Position numbers and translations under genes: made by a program. Below are positions 42,670 through 53,956 of a stretch of DNA of 64,000 bases, piece after piece. The notes under the pieces are model-generated. The model searched no databases. It was not told where the DNA came from and was given only the letters and a program-made list of their open reading frames with translations. The stretch is taken from NCBI GenBank assembly GCA_947568835.1, contig OX387612.1, positions 4,402,001 through 4,466,000 of the forward strand, read 5' to 3'. Source of the stretch: Protonemura montana. Lineage: Eukaryota > Arthropoda > Insecta > Plecoptera > Nemouridae. The first letter of the stretch is position 1. Every line of letters begins with the position of its first letter.

Positions 42670-42950
42670 TAACTAATATTCATAAGAAAAACTATTTGTA
42701 ATGGGTTTTGAATGCTAAGTAAAGGACAAATAAAATTTCCCGACGTTTCGTAACATGTACTAGCTACTTCTTCAAGGGTAGGACTGCTCTAACCCTTGAA
42801 GAAGTAACTAGTATATGTTACGAAACGTCGGGAAGTTTTAGTTGTCCTTTACTTAGCATTCAAAACCCATTTCAAATAGTTTTTCTTAAAACTAGTGCTA
42901 AGCATAAATCAAGTAGACATGAGTCTAAAAACCATCATAACTATAGTAAG
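42670..42950. mobile_element. Inverted-repeat element M, compact palindromic copy
   Basis: The left arm (GGGTTTTGAATGCTAAGTAA, TTTCCCGACGTTTCGTAACA) and right arm (TGTTACGAAACGTCGGGAAG, TTACTTAGCATTCAAAACCC) are near-perfect inverted copies around a ~50-bp centre. It ends in the subterminal ATGAGTCTAAAAACCATCA shared with 39895 and 25380. Confidence 0.88.
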
Positions 42951-43565
42951 ATATATTATTTTTGAAGCTGCTCTAGATAAACGTAAAATTTTCGGAAAGT
43001 AACACTTGACAACGCATAAAAAAAAAAATAACAACAAATGCAGATGTCTGATACAATTATCAACATCAGAAATAACCGGTGATGTGGCAGTTATTTTTAT
43101 AAAACTAGCATCTGTTCCAGTACGGGACTGAGAAGTATTCAAATGTAGGCACAAGATGTTGTTCTGTAGCAACGACAGTAACAAAACCTTTTGGTCACTT
43201 ATGGCAATTGAAATTCCTACCCAAGCCACTGAACGCACTGGTTCGGTACTTCCCTAAAGCTCAGGTGCATCAGTTTTTCAAGAGGCAATTAATAATGGCT
43301 TTATTGCATCCTTGTCTTTACTTGCTAGTCTAGCCCCTTTGTAGCACCCTTAAATACTTACTCCCACCTTTTCCCGGTAAGAAAACACCAGAAAAACAAT
43401 TGCAATGCAATACATTTGACACATTTTGTTAGCATTGACTTGGGTGGGCAAAAGCACCCATGATTACAAATCGGTGCACATGTGTTTTTAATGTACAATT
43501 TACAATATAAATTTATGTTTATGGAAGAAATAAAACAAAATGTTTTAGGATAAAATCTTATTCAA
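42951..43565. other. Unique AT-rich DNA
   Basis: No gene or repeat was recognised. Confidence 0.5.
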
Positions 43566-43835
43566 ATCGCAAACGCTTGCAATGCGCGAGGTATTTTATT
43601 ATTAACAACACTGTAACCGTCTCACAAATTGATGCCCAAACGCGGACTCGAACCCCGATCACCACCTATCGCGGGTGTTGCTCTGAACCATTGAGCTACT
43701 TGGACACTTTTTTTCAGTGTCCAAATAGCTCAATGGTTCAGAGCAACACCCGCGATAGGTGGTGATCGGGGTTCGAGTCCGCGTTTGCGCTTCAATTTTT
43801 GAGACGGTTATAGTGTTGATAATAATAAAAAATAA
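43566..43835. mobile_element. tRNA-like fold-back element, copy 3
   Basis: Two complete 72-nt tRNA-like modules face each other: minus 43705-43634 and plus 43719-43790, separated by only 13 bases. The right module reads GTCCAAATAGCTCAATGGTT, CAGAGCAACACCCGCGATAG, GTGGTGATCGGGGTTCGAGT, CCGCG and a TTTGCGC end. Flanks AACCGTCTC and GAGACGGTTATAGTG extend the pairing. The left terminus TCGCAAACGCTTGCAATGCG is present; the right terminus is lost. Confidence 0.92.
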
Positions 43836-44249
43836 AATGTGTCCAGGACTAATTTGTTAATGTTACTCCAGAGAAGTCTTTCGTTTCAGCGGACAGAACG
43901 ATTTGAAGAGAAATTAAAAATCATCGTAGCGAACGGCAATCATAGCTACAACAACCTTAACTTGATGAACTGCTGGCACAGACTGGATTTCATTCGAGTT
44001 AATAAAAAAAGTTTTAACTAGTTTATCACTTCAAGTGTAAGAAAAGCAATGGCTGCATATTAACAGGAGCCGCCATTTAATCTAAATAGCGCAGGTCTGC
44101 AAACGAAATTGTCTTGTTTTTTTAAAGAAAAATAACAGTCAACATGGGCATGGACGAAACGGTTAGGTTGGCATGATTGGTAAGAACGATCAAACGCATT
44201 GCACATGCGTATTATAAGTTTGTTTGGGTGTTAACTAGATGGGGGACCA
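43836..44249. other. Unique AT-rich DNA
   Basis: A 60-codon ORF (43839-44021) has no recognisable domain. Confidence 0.45.
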
Positions 44250-44695
44250 CCGAACGGTTTGGTGTGTTGAAAACATCGGTTCTTATGAGATCACCGAAGT
44301 TAAGCACCACTGTGCTGAGTCAGGTATTGGATGGGTGACCATCATACACATGACCAGTTCTGTTCGGGAGAGAGGTTGGAGGGATGAAAGTTAGTACAGC
44401 AACTTCACTCGCCTTGCTTATCAACCTCTCGACGGCATGGATTTGTGGAGGAATCCTGTTGTTCGCGTTGTACCGTCCTTCGGAAGGGACGTTAAGCCGG
44501 TGGTCACCTTGGTCTTTGACAGAAACAGGCTACGTGTCGTCACTGGGTCCTCCCTTCTAGGCTAGGTTAAGTTCATCATTATCCACATCATCGTCCACTC
44601 ATTCACCGACGCCATTAGACCAGTGCCGCATGGCCAGATGTCAAAACAGTGCGTCGTTAAACACCACAAATAAATCAATCAACGAAGGTGTAATG
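44250..44695 (+). mobile_element. 5S-derived SINE, near-full copy with one promoter unit
   Basis: Complete order of head (GTGTTGAAAACATCGGTTCT, GATCACCGAAGTTAAGCACC), one C-box GATGGGTGACCATC, spacer, body (GTACCGTCCTTCGGAAGGGA) and 3' end with a short AATC tail (AAATAAATCAATCAACG). Confidence 0.92.
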
Positions 44696-44799
44696 TTTTT
44701 CTAAATAAAGGTCCTGTAAGTATATTTGATTTGGTATTCTTAAAATGGATACTGTTGAATAAATATATGAAGACAGGTTTATTTAAAATCTCGTCTGTA

Positions 44800-44935
44800 G
44801 CATGACAAAAGTTTTAGAGCAAAAGGAAAATGGCGGACATCTACGGAGATGATTTTTAGTGTTCTTTTAAAATGTCAGTTGGCCGACATGGCAGCCCAGC
44901 ACGACCGGTGGCCCTCATGCCGGGAAAGCTTTGAA
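44800..44935 (-). mobile_element. Composite-element head without array
   Basis: CAAAAGTTTTAGAGCAAAAG, GAAAATGGCGGACATCTACG, AAATGTCAGTTGGCCGACAT, ACGACCGGTGGCCC matches only the distal part of the head, so this is a truncated copy. Confidence 0.75.
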
Positions 44936-45724
44936 GTTGCTATTAATCGCTAAAAAAATATCTTATGGTAAATTATACAGAATTCAGATAAACAGAAACG
45001 TTATATATTTTGAATAAAAATATTCAGAATCAAAGATACACTTTCGGAACAATAGCAACAAATGAAAAGACATCAAACGGGAACCGATCAGTTTTCTGAG
45101 CCGCAAGAAAACTTCCATCAAAGTTGATGCGATCAAATCAAATCTCTGCAGTCGTCCAATCTTTATTTATCTCTAGGTAATAGTTATGTGAAATCGCTGG
45201 ACATCGAAGCACAATCTTGTGAAAAGAGTATTTGGGCTTTCGACAACAACAACAACAAAAAAAAGCGGCCCCCAACCAAAAACCAATATATCTTTTGCCG
45301 ATTCAACCGTAAGCTAGATGTTCCTAGCTGAATAAATCTTAAAAAAACCAGTCCCTACCAATGCTTTATGTTTTCTCCCCTAAACTGGAAGCTTTCTTTG
45401 ACGATGACGCCCCACAAGAAAAAAAAACATGAAATACGAGAAAATTGCATTTTCAAAACGATTTTCCGAACGATTTACATTGAGACACAACTTTTCAGAG
45501 AAACTTGAAAATGACGGTACTAGCGACGAAATTCATAAATAAAATTTCAAAGATTTTGACAAGCGATGTCACAGGGAATCGGTGCCAGTGCAAGCTTTCT
45601 TCATTATATATTTACTCAGTTTCTTCTTTATCTGATTTCGAACAGATATTGAAAAGCTGAGCTTTTGTGCATTATTTTCAATTTCTTGTATTTTAACTTG
45701 CTTACTGTCATATAAATACCGAAC
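44936..45724. other. Unique AT-rich DNA
   Basis: No feature was recognised. Confidence 0.5.
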
Positions 45725-46235
45725 TGTTTACCGAGTTTTAATGTCCGGGTCTCGTTAGATCACCGAAGTTAAGCAACACTGCGCTAGGTCAGGTGTTGGA
45801 TGGGTGGCCATCATACACATGACCAGTTCTGTTCGGGAAGGAGGTTGGAGGGATGAAAGTTAATCAACACTGCGCTGGGTCAGGTATTGGATGGGTGACC
45901 ATCATACACATGACCAGTTCTGTTCGGGAGAGAGGTTGGAGGGATGAAAGTTAAGCAACACTGAGCTGGGTCAGGTATTGGATGGGTGACCAGCACACAC
46001 ATTACCAGTTCTGTTCGGGAGAGAGGTTGGAGGGATGAAAGTTAAGCAACACTGCTCTGAGTCAGGTATTGGATGGGTGACCATCATACACATGACCAGT
46101 TCTGTTCGGGAGAGAGATTCCACCTCTACCCTTCTCGACTAAATTAGGTTCATCACCCTATCATCACCGGCGCCATTAAACCAGTACCACATGACCCGTC
46201 ATCAAAATAATTCAATCAATCAATCAATATCCAAT
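45725..46235 (+). mobile_element. 5S-derived SINE with four promoter units
   Basis: A short head (GGGTCTCGTTAGATCACCGA) leads into four 91-bp units, each with TTAAGCAACACTG-type A-box, GGTCAGGTATTGGATGGGTG C-box and CAGTTCTGTTCGGGAGAGAG spacer. The body is then mostly deleted, resuming at CCACCTCTACCCTTCTCGAC and ending in CAATCAATCAATCAATAT. Confidence 0.93.
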
Positions 46236-46388
46236 AACAATACTGATGATGATGGAACTAATAAACAAGATATCATAACTACAGATGCTTTAAATCCCCA
46301 CGATTTCCTGTATGTCAGCAGAATTGCTTTGATTATAAAATATAGATGTGATTTACTATTCCGTCAGTGGAAATATGACTAACACAGA

Positions 46389-46928
46389 ATGCAAACAACC
46401 TCGCCATTGCATTATTCAATTGCACGCAGCTCTGATATTGAGGGTGAAATACAGCAGTTGGTGATTACAACAATGGTATTGAAGTCATCTGTAATTGAAG
46501 CCCAACTGCAGCGGGTTCTGTCCGTGGCATTACGCACAATGTTTAGCCCAGAATTACGCTTTGTATGCAACAAAAGGACCACAAATATCTCTAGGTATGT
46601 GGGATCACAACGATATTACTGGCATTAATCATGTACTACAGTGCAATTAGATTTGATTATAATACAATTGATTGTTTAATTGAATTGCCATGAAAGCAAT
46701 CATGTTTAATCGCGTTCTGTTTAATTGCTTTGTTTTGATTTGTTTTTAGTGAATGTTGTTTTTCCAGTTGTCAGAAAAACTGGCCGCCAATTAAGTATTT
46801 TACCGCCACAACAGTTGCAAAAACTTCTTGAGTTGGTGAACGAAAATGCGATTCCGAACAGTACTAAATCGATCGAAGTTACCACCGTTTTTCAACGGGT
46901 AACAAATTTATTTATCGCCCAGGTGTAA
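46389..46928 (+). other. Two unassigned plus-strand ORFs with splice-like borders
   Basis: 46389-46628 contains EIQQLVITTMVLKSSVIEAQ and ends near a GTATGTG donor-like site. 46725-46928 contains GRQLSILPPQQLQKLLELVN after TTTTTAG/TTCCAG acceptor-like sites. The phases at these sites do not join cleanly. No domain was recognised. It may be a small gene fragment or a TE relic. Confidence 0.25.
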
Positions 46929-47099
46929 GGTAAAAAAAGAATTGCAAAGCAGTTTGAAAATGTGATCTTATTTTCTGGATATCTCGGTGCTATGCACTCC
47001 TGTTGAAAACTTGAATAAAATCTGAATATCGGAATCGTTTACCATTCCCTTTCACAGGCTAACTATACTTCGATTAGCAACGTAACATATCATTCCGCT

Positions 47100-47861
47100 G
47101 GAGGCGCCACCAGTAGTTTTGGGGTGACATGTGGGCCGACTGTCATTTTTAAAAACACTACAATTCATTTCCGTTGATGTCGGCCATATTTTTTAAGATC
47201 TTATTCGAGACGGTTTGCTTTTCAAGTTCATGTAAGATTTTCTTTACCGATAACAATCATGGGAATGTTTTTTCAAAAATAAATAGTAATTTTTTACGCA
47301 AATGTAATTCATGGATTGGTAGCAATGCTGGAGACAGTTCTTGTGCTGGTATCTTCTCTCACGGGCTAGACTGTAGCAATGCAGGGGACAGTCCTTGTGC
47401 TGGTATCTTCTCTCACGGGCTAGACTGTAGCAATGCAGGGGACAGTCCTTGTCCTGGTATCTTCTCTCACGGGCTAGCCTGTAGCAATGCAGGGGACAGT
47501 CCTTGTGCTGGTATCTTCTCTCACGGGCTAGACTGTAGCATTGCAGGGGACAGTTCTTGTGCTGGTATATTCTCTCACGGGCTAGACTGTAGCAATGCAG
47601 GGGACAGTCCTTGTGCTGGTATCTTCTCTCACGAGCTAGACTGTAGCAATGCAGGGACAGTCCTTGTGCTGGTATCTTCTCTCACGGGCTAGACTGTAGC
47701 AATGCAGGGGACAGTCCTTGTGCTGGTATCTTCTCTCACGGACTAGACTGTAGCAATGCTGGGGACAGTCCTTGTGCTGGTATCTTCTCTCACAGGCTAG
47801 ACTGTAGCAATGCAGGGGACAGTCCTTGTGCTGATATCTTCTCTCACGGGCTAGACTGTAA
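47100..47861 (+). mobile_element. Composite element: head plus 54-bp array
   Basis: The head starts GGCGCCACCAGTAGTTTTGG, GGTGACATGTGGGCCGACTG, includes GATGTCGGCCATATTTTT and meets the array at ATTCATGGATTGGTAGCAAT (47318). About 10 units follow to 47861. Orientation is opposite to the copies at 33807 and 36455. An open frame of 172 codons runs through the array because 54 is a multiple of three; it ends where one base is lost. Confidence 0.92.
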
Positions 47862-48349
47862 TTGACTGTTCAAAAAGTGTCTTCACATAAGAGAGGAAGT
47901 TTGATTCGGAAGGGTTCAATGGTTTGAAGTTAAAAGTCTGGTTGGAGTGCATTCCTGTGTAGTGAGCTGACGTAAGCAGGCTAAAAAAATAATAGTTTGT
48001 GTCACCGAATGGCTGTCGCTATCCTAAACACATGTTTAGGAAGTGTATGCTCAGAGATTTAACTACAAATACAAAGAAAGAAAAACCAACAAAAAACGAG
48101 AGTAAGCATCCTTATCCACAAGTGTCATTAATATAGCTTAAAAGCGAGATGAAAAGTGTGATTATGAATCGAGTGACGTGCTTATGTCGCTTTTAATTAA
48201 CACACAAATCTTTTCTACCATGAAAATTTCGAGCTGATTATCAAGCATGTCTCAGGCGATGTCTCTATTCAATTTTCTGTATTTGTCTCCCACGATTTAA
48301 CCTACGAACTTATTAAAGTTGTTCAACAAAATGAAAGACAAGCCCAGAA
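47862..48349. other. Unique AT-rich DNA
   Basis: No feature was recognised. Confidence 0.5.
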
Positions 48350-48900
48350 GATTGATTGTTGTGTTTTAACGACGCACTGTTTTGACAACTGGCCATGTGG
48401 CATTGGTCTAATGGCGTCGGTGAATGAGTGGATGATGATGATGAGGATGATGATGATGAACGTATCGTAAAGAAGGGAAGAGGGGAAACCCGGTGCCGAC
48501 ACGTAGCTTGTTCATCTCGAAGAACACCAAGAGGACCACCGGCTTAACACCGGCTTAACGTCCTTCCGAAGGACGGTACAACGTAAACAACAGGATTCCT
48601 CCACAAATCCATGCTGTCGAGAGGTTGATAAGCAAGGCGAGTGAAGTTGCTGTACTAACTTTCATCCCTCCAACCTCTCTCCCGAACAGAACTGGTCATG
48701 TGTATGATGGTCACCCATCCAATACCTGACCCAGCGCAGTGTTGCTTAACTTTCATCCCTCCAACCTCTCTCCCGAACAGAACTGGTCATGTGTATGATG
48801 GTCACCCATTCAATACCTGACCCAGCTCAGTGTAGCTCAACTTCGGTGATCTCACGAGGACCGGTGTTTCCAACACGCCAAACCGTTACGTTTACAGCAT
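48350..48900 (-). mobile_element. 5S-derived SINE, full copy with two promoter units
   Basis: On the minus strand: head (TTGGAAACACCGGTCCTCGT, GAGATCACCGAAGTTGAGCT), two 91-bp units, body and 3' part with GTCGTTAAAACACAAC. An ATCATCATC-rich segment lies near 48430-48460. One local duplication CACCGGCTTAA occurs at 48536-48560. Confidence 0.93.
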
Positions 48901-49604
48901 GAATGATTGATTATCTTATGATGATCTAAAACATTGATTCTATTGAATAAAATTACTTTAAATCACAAGTGATCCCATTTCCGGCGTGACTAAGCGAATT
49001 CTCTTATCGTTTCTTTTATTTAAAAAAATCTGACCGTTGATTCAAACAATTGAACGCTGTCGTAAATTTTTCAATTAAATCCAGTCCGACGCATCTGCGA
49101 TCAGTTCCACAACGAACACGAGATCGAAATGTAAAAGCTACGAAAAACTAAAATGTTTACAAAGGACGCGACTTTCTTAAACGAAAAATAAAAGATCTTT
49201 TCGACTTCTTCCTACCATCGTGGCACCCCTTCGAAACATCTTACAAGGAGTCAAGCGCAGGGGAAGTGCGCATGCATTTGACATAGGGGCTGTCCGCTTA
49301 TGTTTATTGCCTTTTGGGGGAGAATTAGGCATCAGCGGAAACTTCCCGCCCCTTGCAGCTGATCGCCCTCCCTAACACTTGGTTCCGTATCTTCGCTGCA
49401 CGCACCCCTCCGTAAGCAAGCTTGATTGAAAGTCAACAAATTGCTCATTTACTTCGTTAGTTAGAACTTTCAGAATTCAATTGGCGTTAGCTCGAAGTCT
49501 GCTGCGAAGATGTTTGAAATGTTTATCAGTCAACTCAAGTTATGAAATGATGGCAGTGTTTTCACAGATATTTTCCCCTTTCTGTCGTCATTAGGTGAAA
49601 TCTG
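48901..49604. other. Unique DNA
   Basis: A moderately GC-rich patch lies at 49250-49400; no ORF or repeat was recognised. Confidence 0.5.
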
Positions 49605-49865
49605 ATTTAAATTGCAAACGCTTGCAATGCGCGAGGTATTTTATTATTATGAACACTGCTACTATCTCAAAAATTGATGCCAAAACGGGGACACGAAGCC
49701 CGGTCTCCACCTGTCGCGGGTTTTACTGTAAATTAAGCTACCTGTACATCATTTGCTAATGTTAAAATTATTATTAATTACTTTATTTATAATAATTTTT
49801 CTGTTTTACTTTTTAAGTTTGGTTATCAATTTTTGAGAGGGTAACGTAGTGTTTCTAATAATAAA
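49605..49865. mobile_element. tRNA-like fold-back element, degenerate copy 4
   Basis: Left terminus TTGCAAACGCTTGCAATGCG, GAGGTATTTTATTATTATGA and a decayed minus-strand tRNA-like arm (CGAAGCCCGGTCTCCACCTG). The right arm is largely replaced by AT-rich DNA; only ATCAATTTTTGAGAGGGTAA and TAATAATAAAACATC remain. Confidence 0.8.
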
Positions 49866-50439
49866 ACATCTAGAAACTAGAAAATGTACTACTTTATGAA
49901 GAAACTATTAAATAGTGAATACCAAAAACTGCTGCATATGAACCAATGAGTCACTATTTACCTCTGAAACAAGTTTGCTGTCAGAATTGATTGATTTGGC
50001 TTCGTTATCGAATGAATTACACTGCAATTATTTTTCTGGTGTGTTTGAAAGTAGGCTTGCGAGATGGCAACACAGCTAGGATGGTCGAGTCGTTTCGACA
50101 CCAAATGTTGACAAGAATCAAAGAAAGACCCAACTAATTTCCAATCAAAAATTAAAAATCCAATACCACTGAGTTTTTGGGATATACCATATTACAAGAA
50201 AAAAAAAGCTATTTTAAAGGTCTCGTGAGTACGGACTTCCGATTTCCACTTACCAACTTGAACGTAATGCAAACCAGGAATAGACATACCGGAAGTGATG
50301 ATTACCGATATGGACAGAACAGTATCGCAAAACATATCTGACAGATACAAAAACCAAGAAAACAACTTTAAGAATCAGTGGTGAACTCGATTTGTATCTT
50401 TACCTACAAAGTATGACCGCTATGACCGTACTAAAATAG
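49866..50439. other. Unique DNA with one 118-bp-repeat fragment
   Basis: 50060-50130 (GAGATGGCAACACAGCTAGG, ATGGTCGAGTCG, TGTTGACAAGAATCAAAG) is a truncated unit of the 118-bp repeat. The rest has no recognised feature. Confidence 0.6.
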
Positions 50440-50770
50440 CGCTAAGGTTGAAAATTAATACAAAAAAGCCGCCAAATGACTGCTTTACCGCGACAAAAAC
50501 GGAGGATTGCTACAAGATGGAGACACCGTCGTTTTGAGTATTCAGAAATTGTATTTCGTATTTTGTTTCGCAGATTACTCGCATTTGAGACTGTTTTACG
50601 CTCAATTAATCTTTATTAATGCTTACCTCATTAATTGATAAACATGTATCGATATTTTATGACTTACTTTTTGAATTGTAAAGGTTTTCATAAGCGAACG
50701 GCTGCAAGCGCCATCGGCTGGCACATAGCGTTACCACTAAATACCATCCCATTTGCTCAACAAAAATTAA
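50440..50770 (-). repeat. Family L repeat, copy
   Basis: It reads, on the minus strand, TAGTGGTAACGCTATGTGCC ... ATCAATTAATGAGGTAAGC ... CAGTCTCAAATGCGAGTAAT ... TTTGGCGGCTTTTTTG. Confidence 0.8.
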
Positions 50771-51064
50771 AACATTACTAATGCTTTTTAACTACACCTG
50801 TAAACTAAACGGTATGACCAATGCATGTACACGACATGTGTTTACTATTCGATCACGCAAGCCAACATACGTGAATGAACTCTAGTGTTTTAGCAACGTT
50901 AACCTCACTAATACTTGTTGCCAAAAGCTACAATGACACGGGTTGGTACGTGTCTTGGCTGCCATGTTATTTATTGCTGTGAATGCGTTATTTAAGTGAC
51001 TAAAGAATTTGACAATCTGCCAGAGAAAGAGACAACATACTACAGATACAACAGGCGAAGCGGG

Positions 51065-51304
51065 TTTAGAGTTAGTTTTCTTTTCCGGTAGAGCCGCCAC
51101 TGGTTTTATGGGGTGACATGTGGGCCAAATTATGAATTATATTGCAGTTATGACAGTGGCGGGGATTTTAAAATACCTATATCTGCAAAATAATTCATAA
51201 TGATGTTAAAAAAGGTAGATAAATTTGTAAAAGAGCTCGAAAAGCTGAAGTTTTAGAGACGACAAAAGTTTTAGAGCGATAGGAAAATGGTGGGCTACAG
51301 CGGG
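51065..51304. mobile_element. Composite-element heads in inverted arrangement
   Basis: The left part GCCGCCACTGGTTTTATGGG, GTGACATGTGGGCC is a head start in plus orientation; the right part GACAAAAGTTTTAGAGCGAT, AGGAAAATGGTGGGCTACAG is a head in minus orientation, cut by the tRNA-like element at 51305. No 54-bp array is present. Confidence 0.65.
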
Positions 51305-51590
51305 GATGTTTTATTATTAACAACACTATAACCGTCTCAAAAATTGATGCCCAAACGGTGACTCGAACCCCGATCTCCACCTATCGCGGGTGTTGCTCTG
51401 AACCATTGAGCTATTCGGACACTGGCTTTTTGATTTTTGAGTGTCCAAATAGCTCGATGGTTCAGAGCAACACCCGCGATAGGTGGAGATCGGGGTTCGA
51501 GTCCGCGTTTGGGCATCAATTTTTGAGACGGTTATAGTGTTGTAAATAATAAAATACCCCGCGTATTGCAAGCGTTTGCAATTTAGAAGA
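51305..51590. mobile_element. tRNA-like fold-back element, best-preserved copy
   Basis: Two intact 72-nt tRNA-like modules: minus 51420-51349 and plus 51443-51514, loop of 22 bases. The plus module has a 7-bp acceptor stem (GTCCAAA/TTTGGGC, one G-T), a 4-bp D-stem (GCTC/GAGC), an anticodon-like arm CACC-CGCGATA-GGTG, and a T-loop TTCGAGT. Position 33 is G instead of T. The right end keeps TACCCCGCGTATTGCAAGCG, TTTGCAATTT; the left end is truncated. It is inserted in a composite-element head. Confidence 0.94.
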
Positions 51591-52194
51591 TCGGGCCGCA
51601 CGACGGTAAATTTTAAAATTTCTTCAAATCGATTTCGTTTCAAACGTAAATTACCTCTGTTCAAAAAAAAAAGCTATGTTCATTCTATACGAAAAACTAA
51701 ATGGGGTAGTTAGTACTTGGTAGCTATACGTAGGTATTTCAATGTGCAACTATCCTTTACCGCAAACTAAAATTGCCAGAATCCTGTTCTAAACAAGTAT
51801 ACTTACAGAAATTCCCATGACCCTGCCTACAAAAATTAACTAATAACGCGTACATGTTTACAAATACTTCATGGCCGAGTACGCTATTTCCATAACAGAA
51901 ACCGCAAACTATTCCCGGACACATTGGTCGCGTACATTCTGCATAAGTACGCACATGCACGTACCGCTAATAATTATTACTCCCAGATGAGCGGAGTCGA
52001 CAGCAATGGAAAGTTACAGCTAGATCACGTGCAATTGCATAATTGCAGCGTCGCAAATCCTAATGGCGTTACAATATGCATTTTCTTTATCTGACAGACA
52101 TGACATGCTTAGGCTCAATGAATCGTCTTTAGACTCCAGAAAAGATAACTCGCATATCTTAAACTGTGGTTTAGGAATCGAGTTTATATGTGTA
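51591..52194. other. Unique DNA
   Basis: No feature was recognised. Confidence 0.5.
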
Positions 52195-52345
52195 TAGTCA
52201 GAGGGCCTGCGGTAGTGTAAGACTTTCTGCCGAGCGTCGAAGCCGTGCCCATCCGATGGCGCTTGCGACCGTTCTTTTCAACAAACCTCTAAGATTAAAT
52301 GATGACGATTCATAATATTGATAAATGTTTATCAATCGCTACAAA
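52195..52345 (+). repeat. Family L repeat, 3'-truncated
   Basis: CCATCCGATGGCGCTTGCGA, CAACAAACCTCTAAGATTAA, TGATAAATGTTTATCAATCG, then interrupted by the composite element that begins near 52365. Confidence 0.7.
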
Positions 52346-52364
52346 CGAAAAACAAATAGCTTGC

Positions 52365-52756
52365 CGCTAAAGGCGCCAAAGATCCTTTTGGTATGCATTG
52401 TGGGCCAACCTCTCATTTAAAAAAACACTGCAAATAATCTTCGCTGAGGTCTGCCATTTTTCTTGATTTAAAGCTTGCCATGCAAACATGTTTTGTTTTT
52501 GCAGTTACGATAAGAATTGTTATAGCAGAAATAATTAGGATAATTCCCAGAAATAATAATCCGGTCAAATAAATTATTACTGAAATTTCATTCATGGTTG
52601 GTGGCAATCAGTCTTTGTGCTGGTGTCTTCTCTCACGGGCTAGACTGTAGCAATGCAGGGGGACAGTCCTTGTGCTGGTGTCTTCTCTCACGGGCTAGAC
52701 TGTAGCAATGCTGGGGACAGTCCTTGTGCTGGTATCTTCTCTCACGGGCTAGACAA
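52365..52756 (+). mobile_element. Composite element: head plus short 54-bp array
   Basis: Head from AAAGGCGCCAAAGATCCTTT, ATTGTGGGCCAACC and CTGAGGTCTGCCATTTTTCT to ATTCATGGTTGGTGGCAATC, then about 2.7 units of the 54-bp repeat (52600-52756). Same head-array junction as at 47318. Confidence 0.88.
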
Positions 52757-53671
52757 TAGCCAGTAGTTAACTTTTTAACAATCCAATAATAAAGATCGAG
52801 AAATCGTTGTCAAAACGTGCTAATCAATCATTCAATCAGACGAGAAAGTCAGACTCAGCTGCCTCATTTATTCACCTAATTGCTTGCAAGTCCACAAATT
52901 TAAAAGTTTCACAGTTTGGAAGACACGCACACAGCCTTGTCCTAATTTTGTTATTATTTTCTCGTTGCACCTTCTGCTCAAGGGAGTGACACGGAGCGAA
53001 GGGAGTGGCTAATCGTACGCCGCCGTCAATGGACGTGATGAGCTACCGGAAATAGTCGCATGCGTCACTTCCTGACCTAAGACTAGGCACACGGCATTAC
53101 TATGCATACTTGCGTCCCCTTAGTTGTATCAATGCAGTCGTTGATAGATAAAAAACCCACAACAAATGGTGTCAACTTGGTGGCGGTTATTTTAAATGAT
53201 TCAGACATGGAAATATGTAAATAAAAATCGCACCCGAATAGCATTGTTGCGTTGAGTCTTGTATCTTGAATGTCTGATCATTTAACAGGAAATTATCAAA
53301 GGGTTTGTGTTTATAAAATGTTCAATGTGGCCGCCAGTCTGGTCCACTTTTGTCATCTTCACGAAGCATCAGATTTAGACATTTCTGGTAAAGTTACCTT
53401 CTGAATCGTAAGTGCAAACGAGTCCTAAACACACATACCGATTCCGCTATAATTAGTGCGTGCCGGTACCTGCCTTCGTTGGCAATGTGTACAGTATTGC
53501 CAACCCAAACAATGTCGCTAAATATGTAATTAAAAACATGACCCAATGTCCTTGAACTACAGTGCATCAATGTCATCATCGGATCGATAAGATATTTACA
53601 GCAACTTCTATGACATTGCACGAGTTGCCAGATGCAGCAATAATGTGGCGTTTTCGACTGACTGTCCCGGT
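52757..53671. other. Unique DNA
   Basis: No gene or repeat was recognised. Confidence 0.5.
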
Positions 53672-53940
53672 GGGGTATTACCGTTGAGTGTAGGTTATAG
53701 GTAGAGAAACAACGTCAATGTTACAGTCACTGCGTGAAAGATGGCCGCCAAATGACTACCTTACCGACAAAAATGCAGAGTACCGGAACGTCACGTTAAG
53801 TGGAGCCACTGTCGTCTGAATTTTAATTTCAATATTTCTCGTAGGTTAACTTGCTTTTGAGACTGTTCATGCTCAAAAAAATCTCCATCAATGTTTACCT
53901 CGACGATTGATATACACGTAACGATATTAAAAAGCGAGTA
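53672..53940 (+). mobile_element. Family K, single arm
   Basis: Same arm as 26868-27065 (ACCGTTGAGTGTAGGTTATA, GTGAAAGATGGCCGCCAAAT, CACGTTAAGTGGAGCCACTG), running through the loop (GACTGTTCATGCTCAAAAAA, CTCGACGATTGATATACACG) but without the second arm. The 87-bp array begins right at its end. Confidence 0.85.
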
Positions 53941-53956
53941 ATATGTAATATTACTA

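Noticed and set aside
44250-44360. Functional 5S rRNA gene
   Set aside because: Only the internal control region is well matched; the 5' and 3' helix I sequences are missing and a SINE body follows.
47174-47692. 172-codon plus-strand ORF with repeated SHGLDCSNAGD
   Set aside because: It is the translation of the 54-bp tandem array plus the element head; the frame breaks when one unit loses a base, and similar ORFs appear in either orientation at other arrays.
51443-51514. Functional tRNA gene
   Set aside because: Although it folds as a tRNA, base 33 is G, the T-stem has a mismatch, the copy is part of an inverted pair and the family is dispersed; it is called tRNA-like only.
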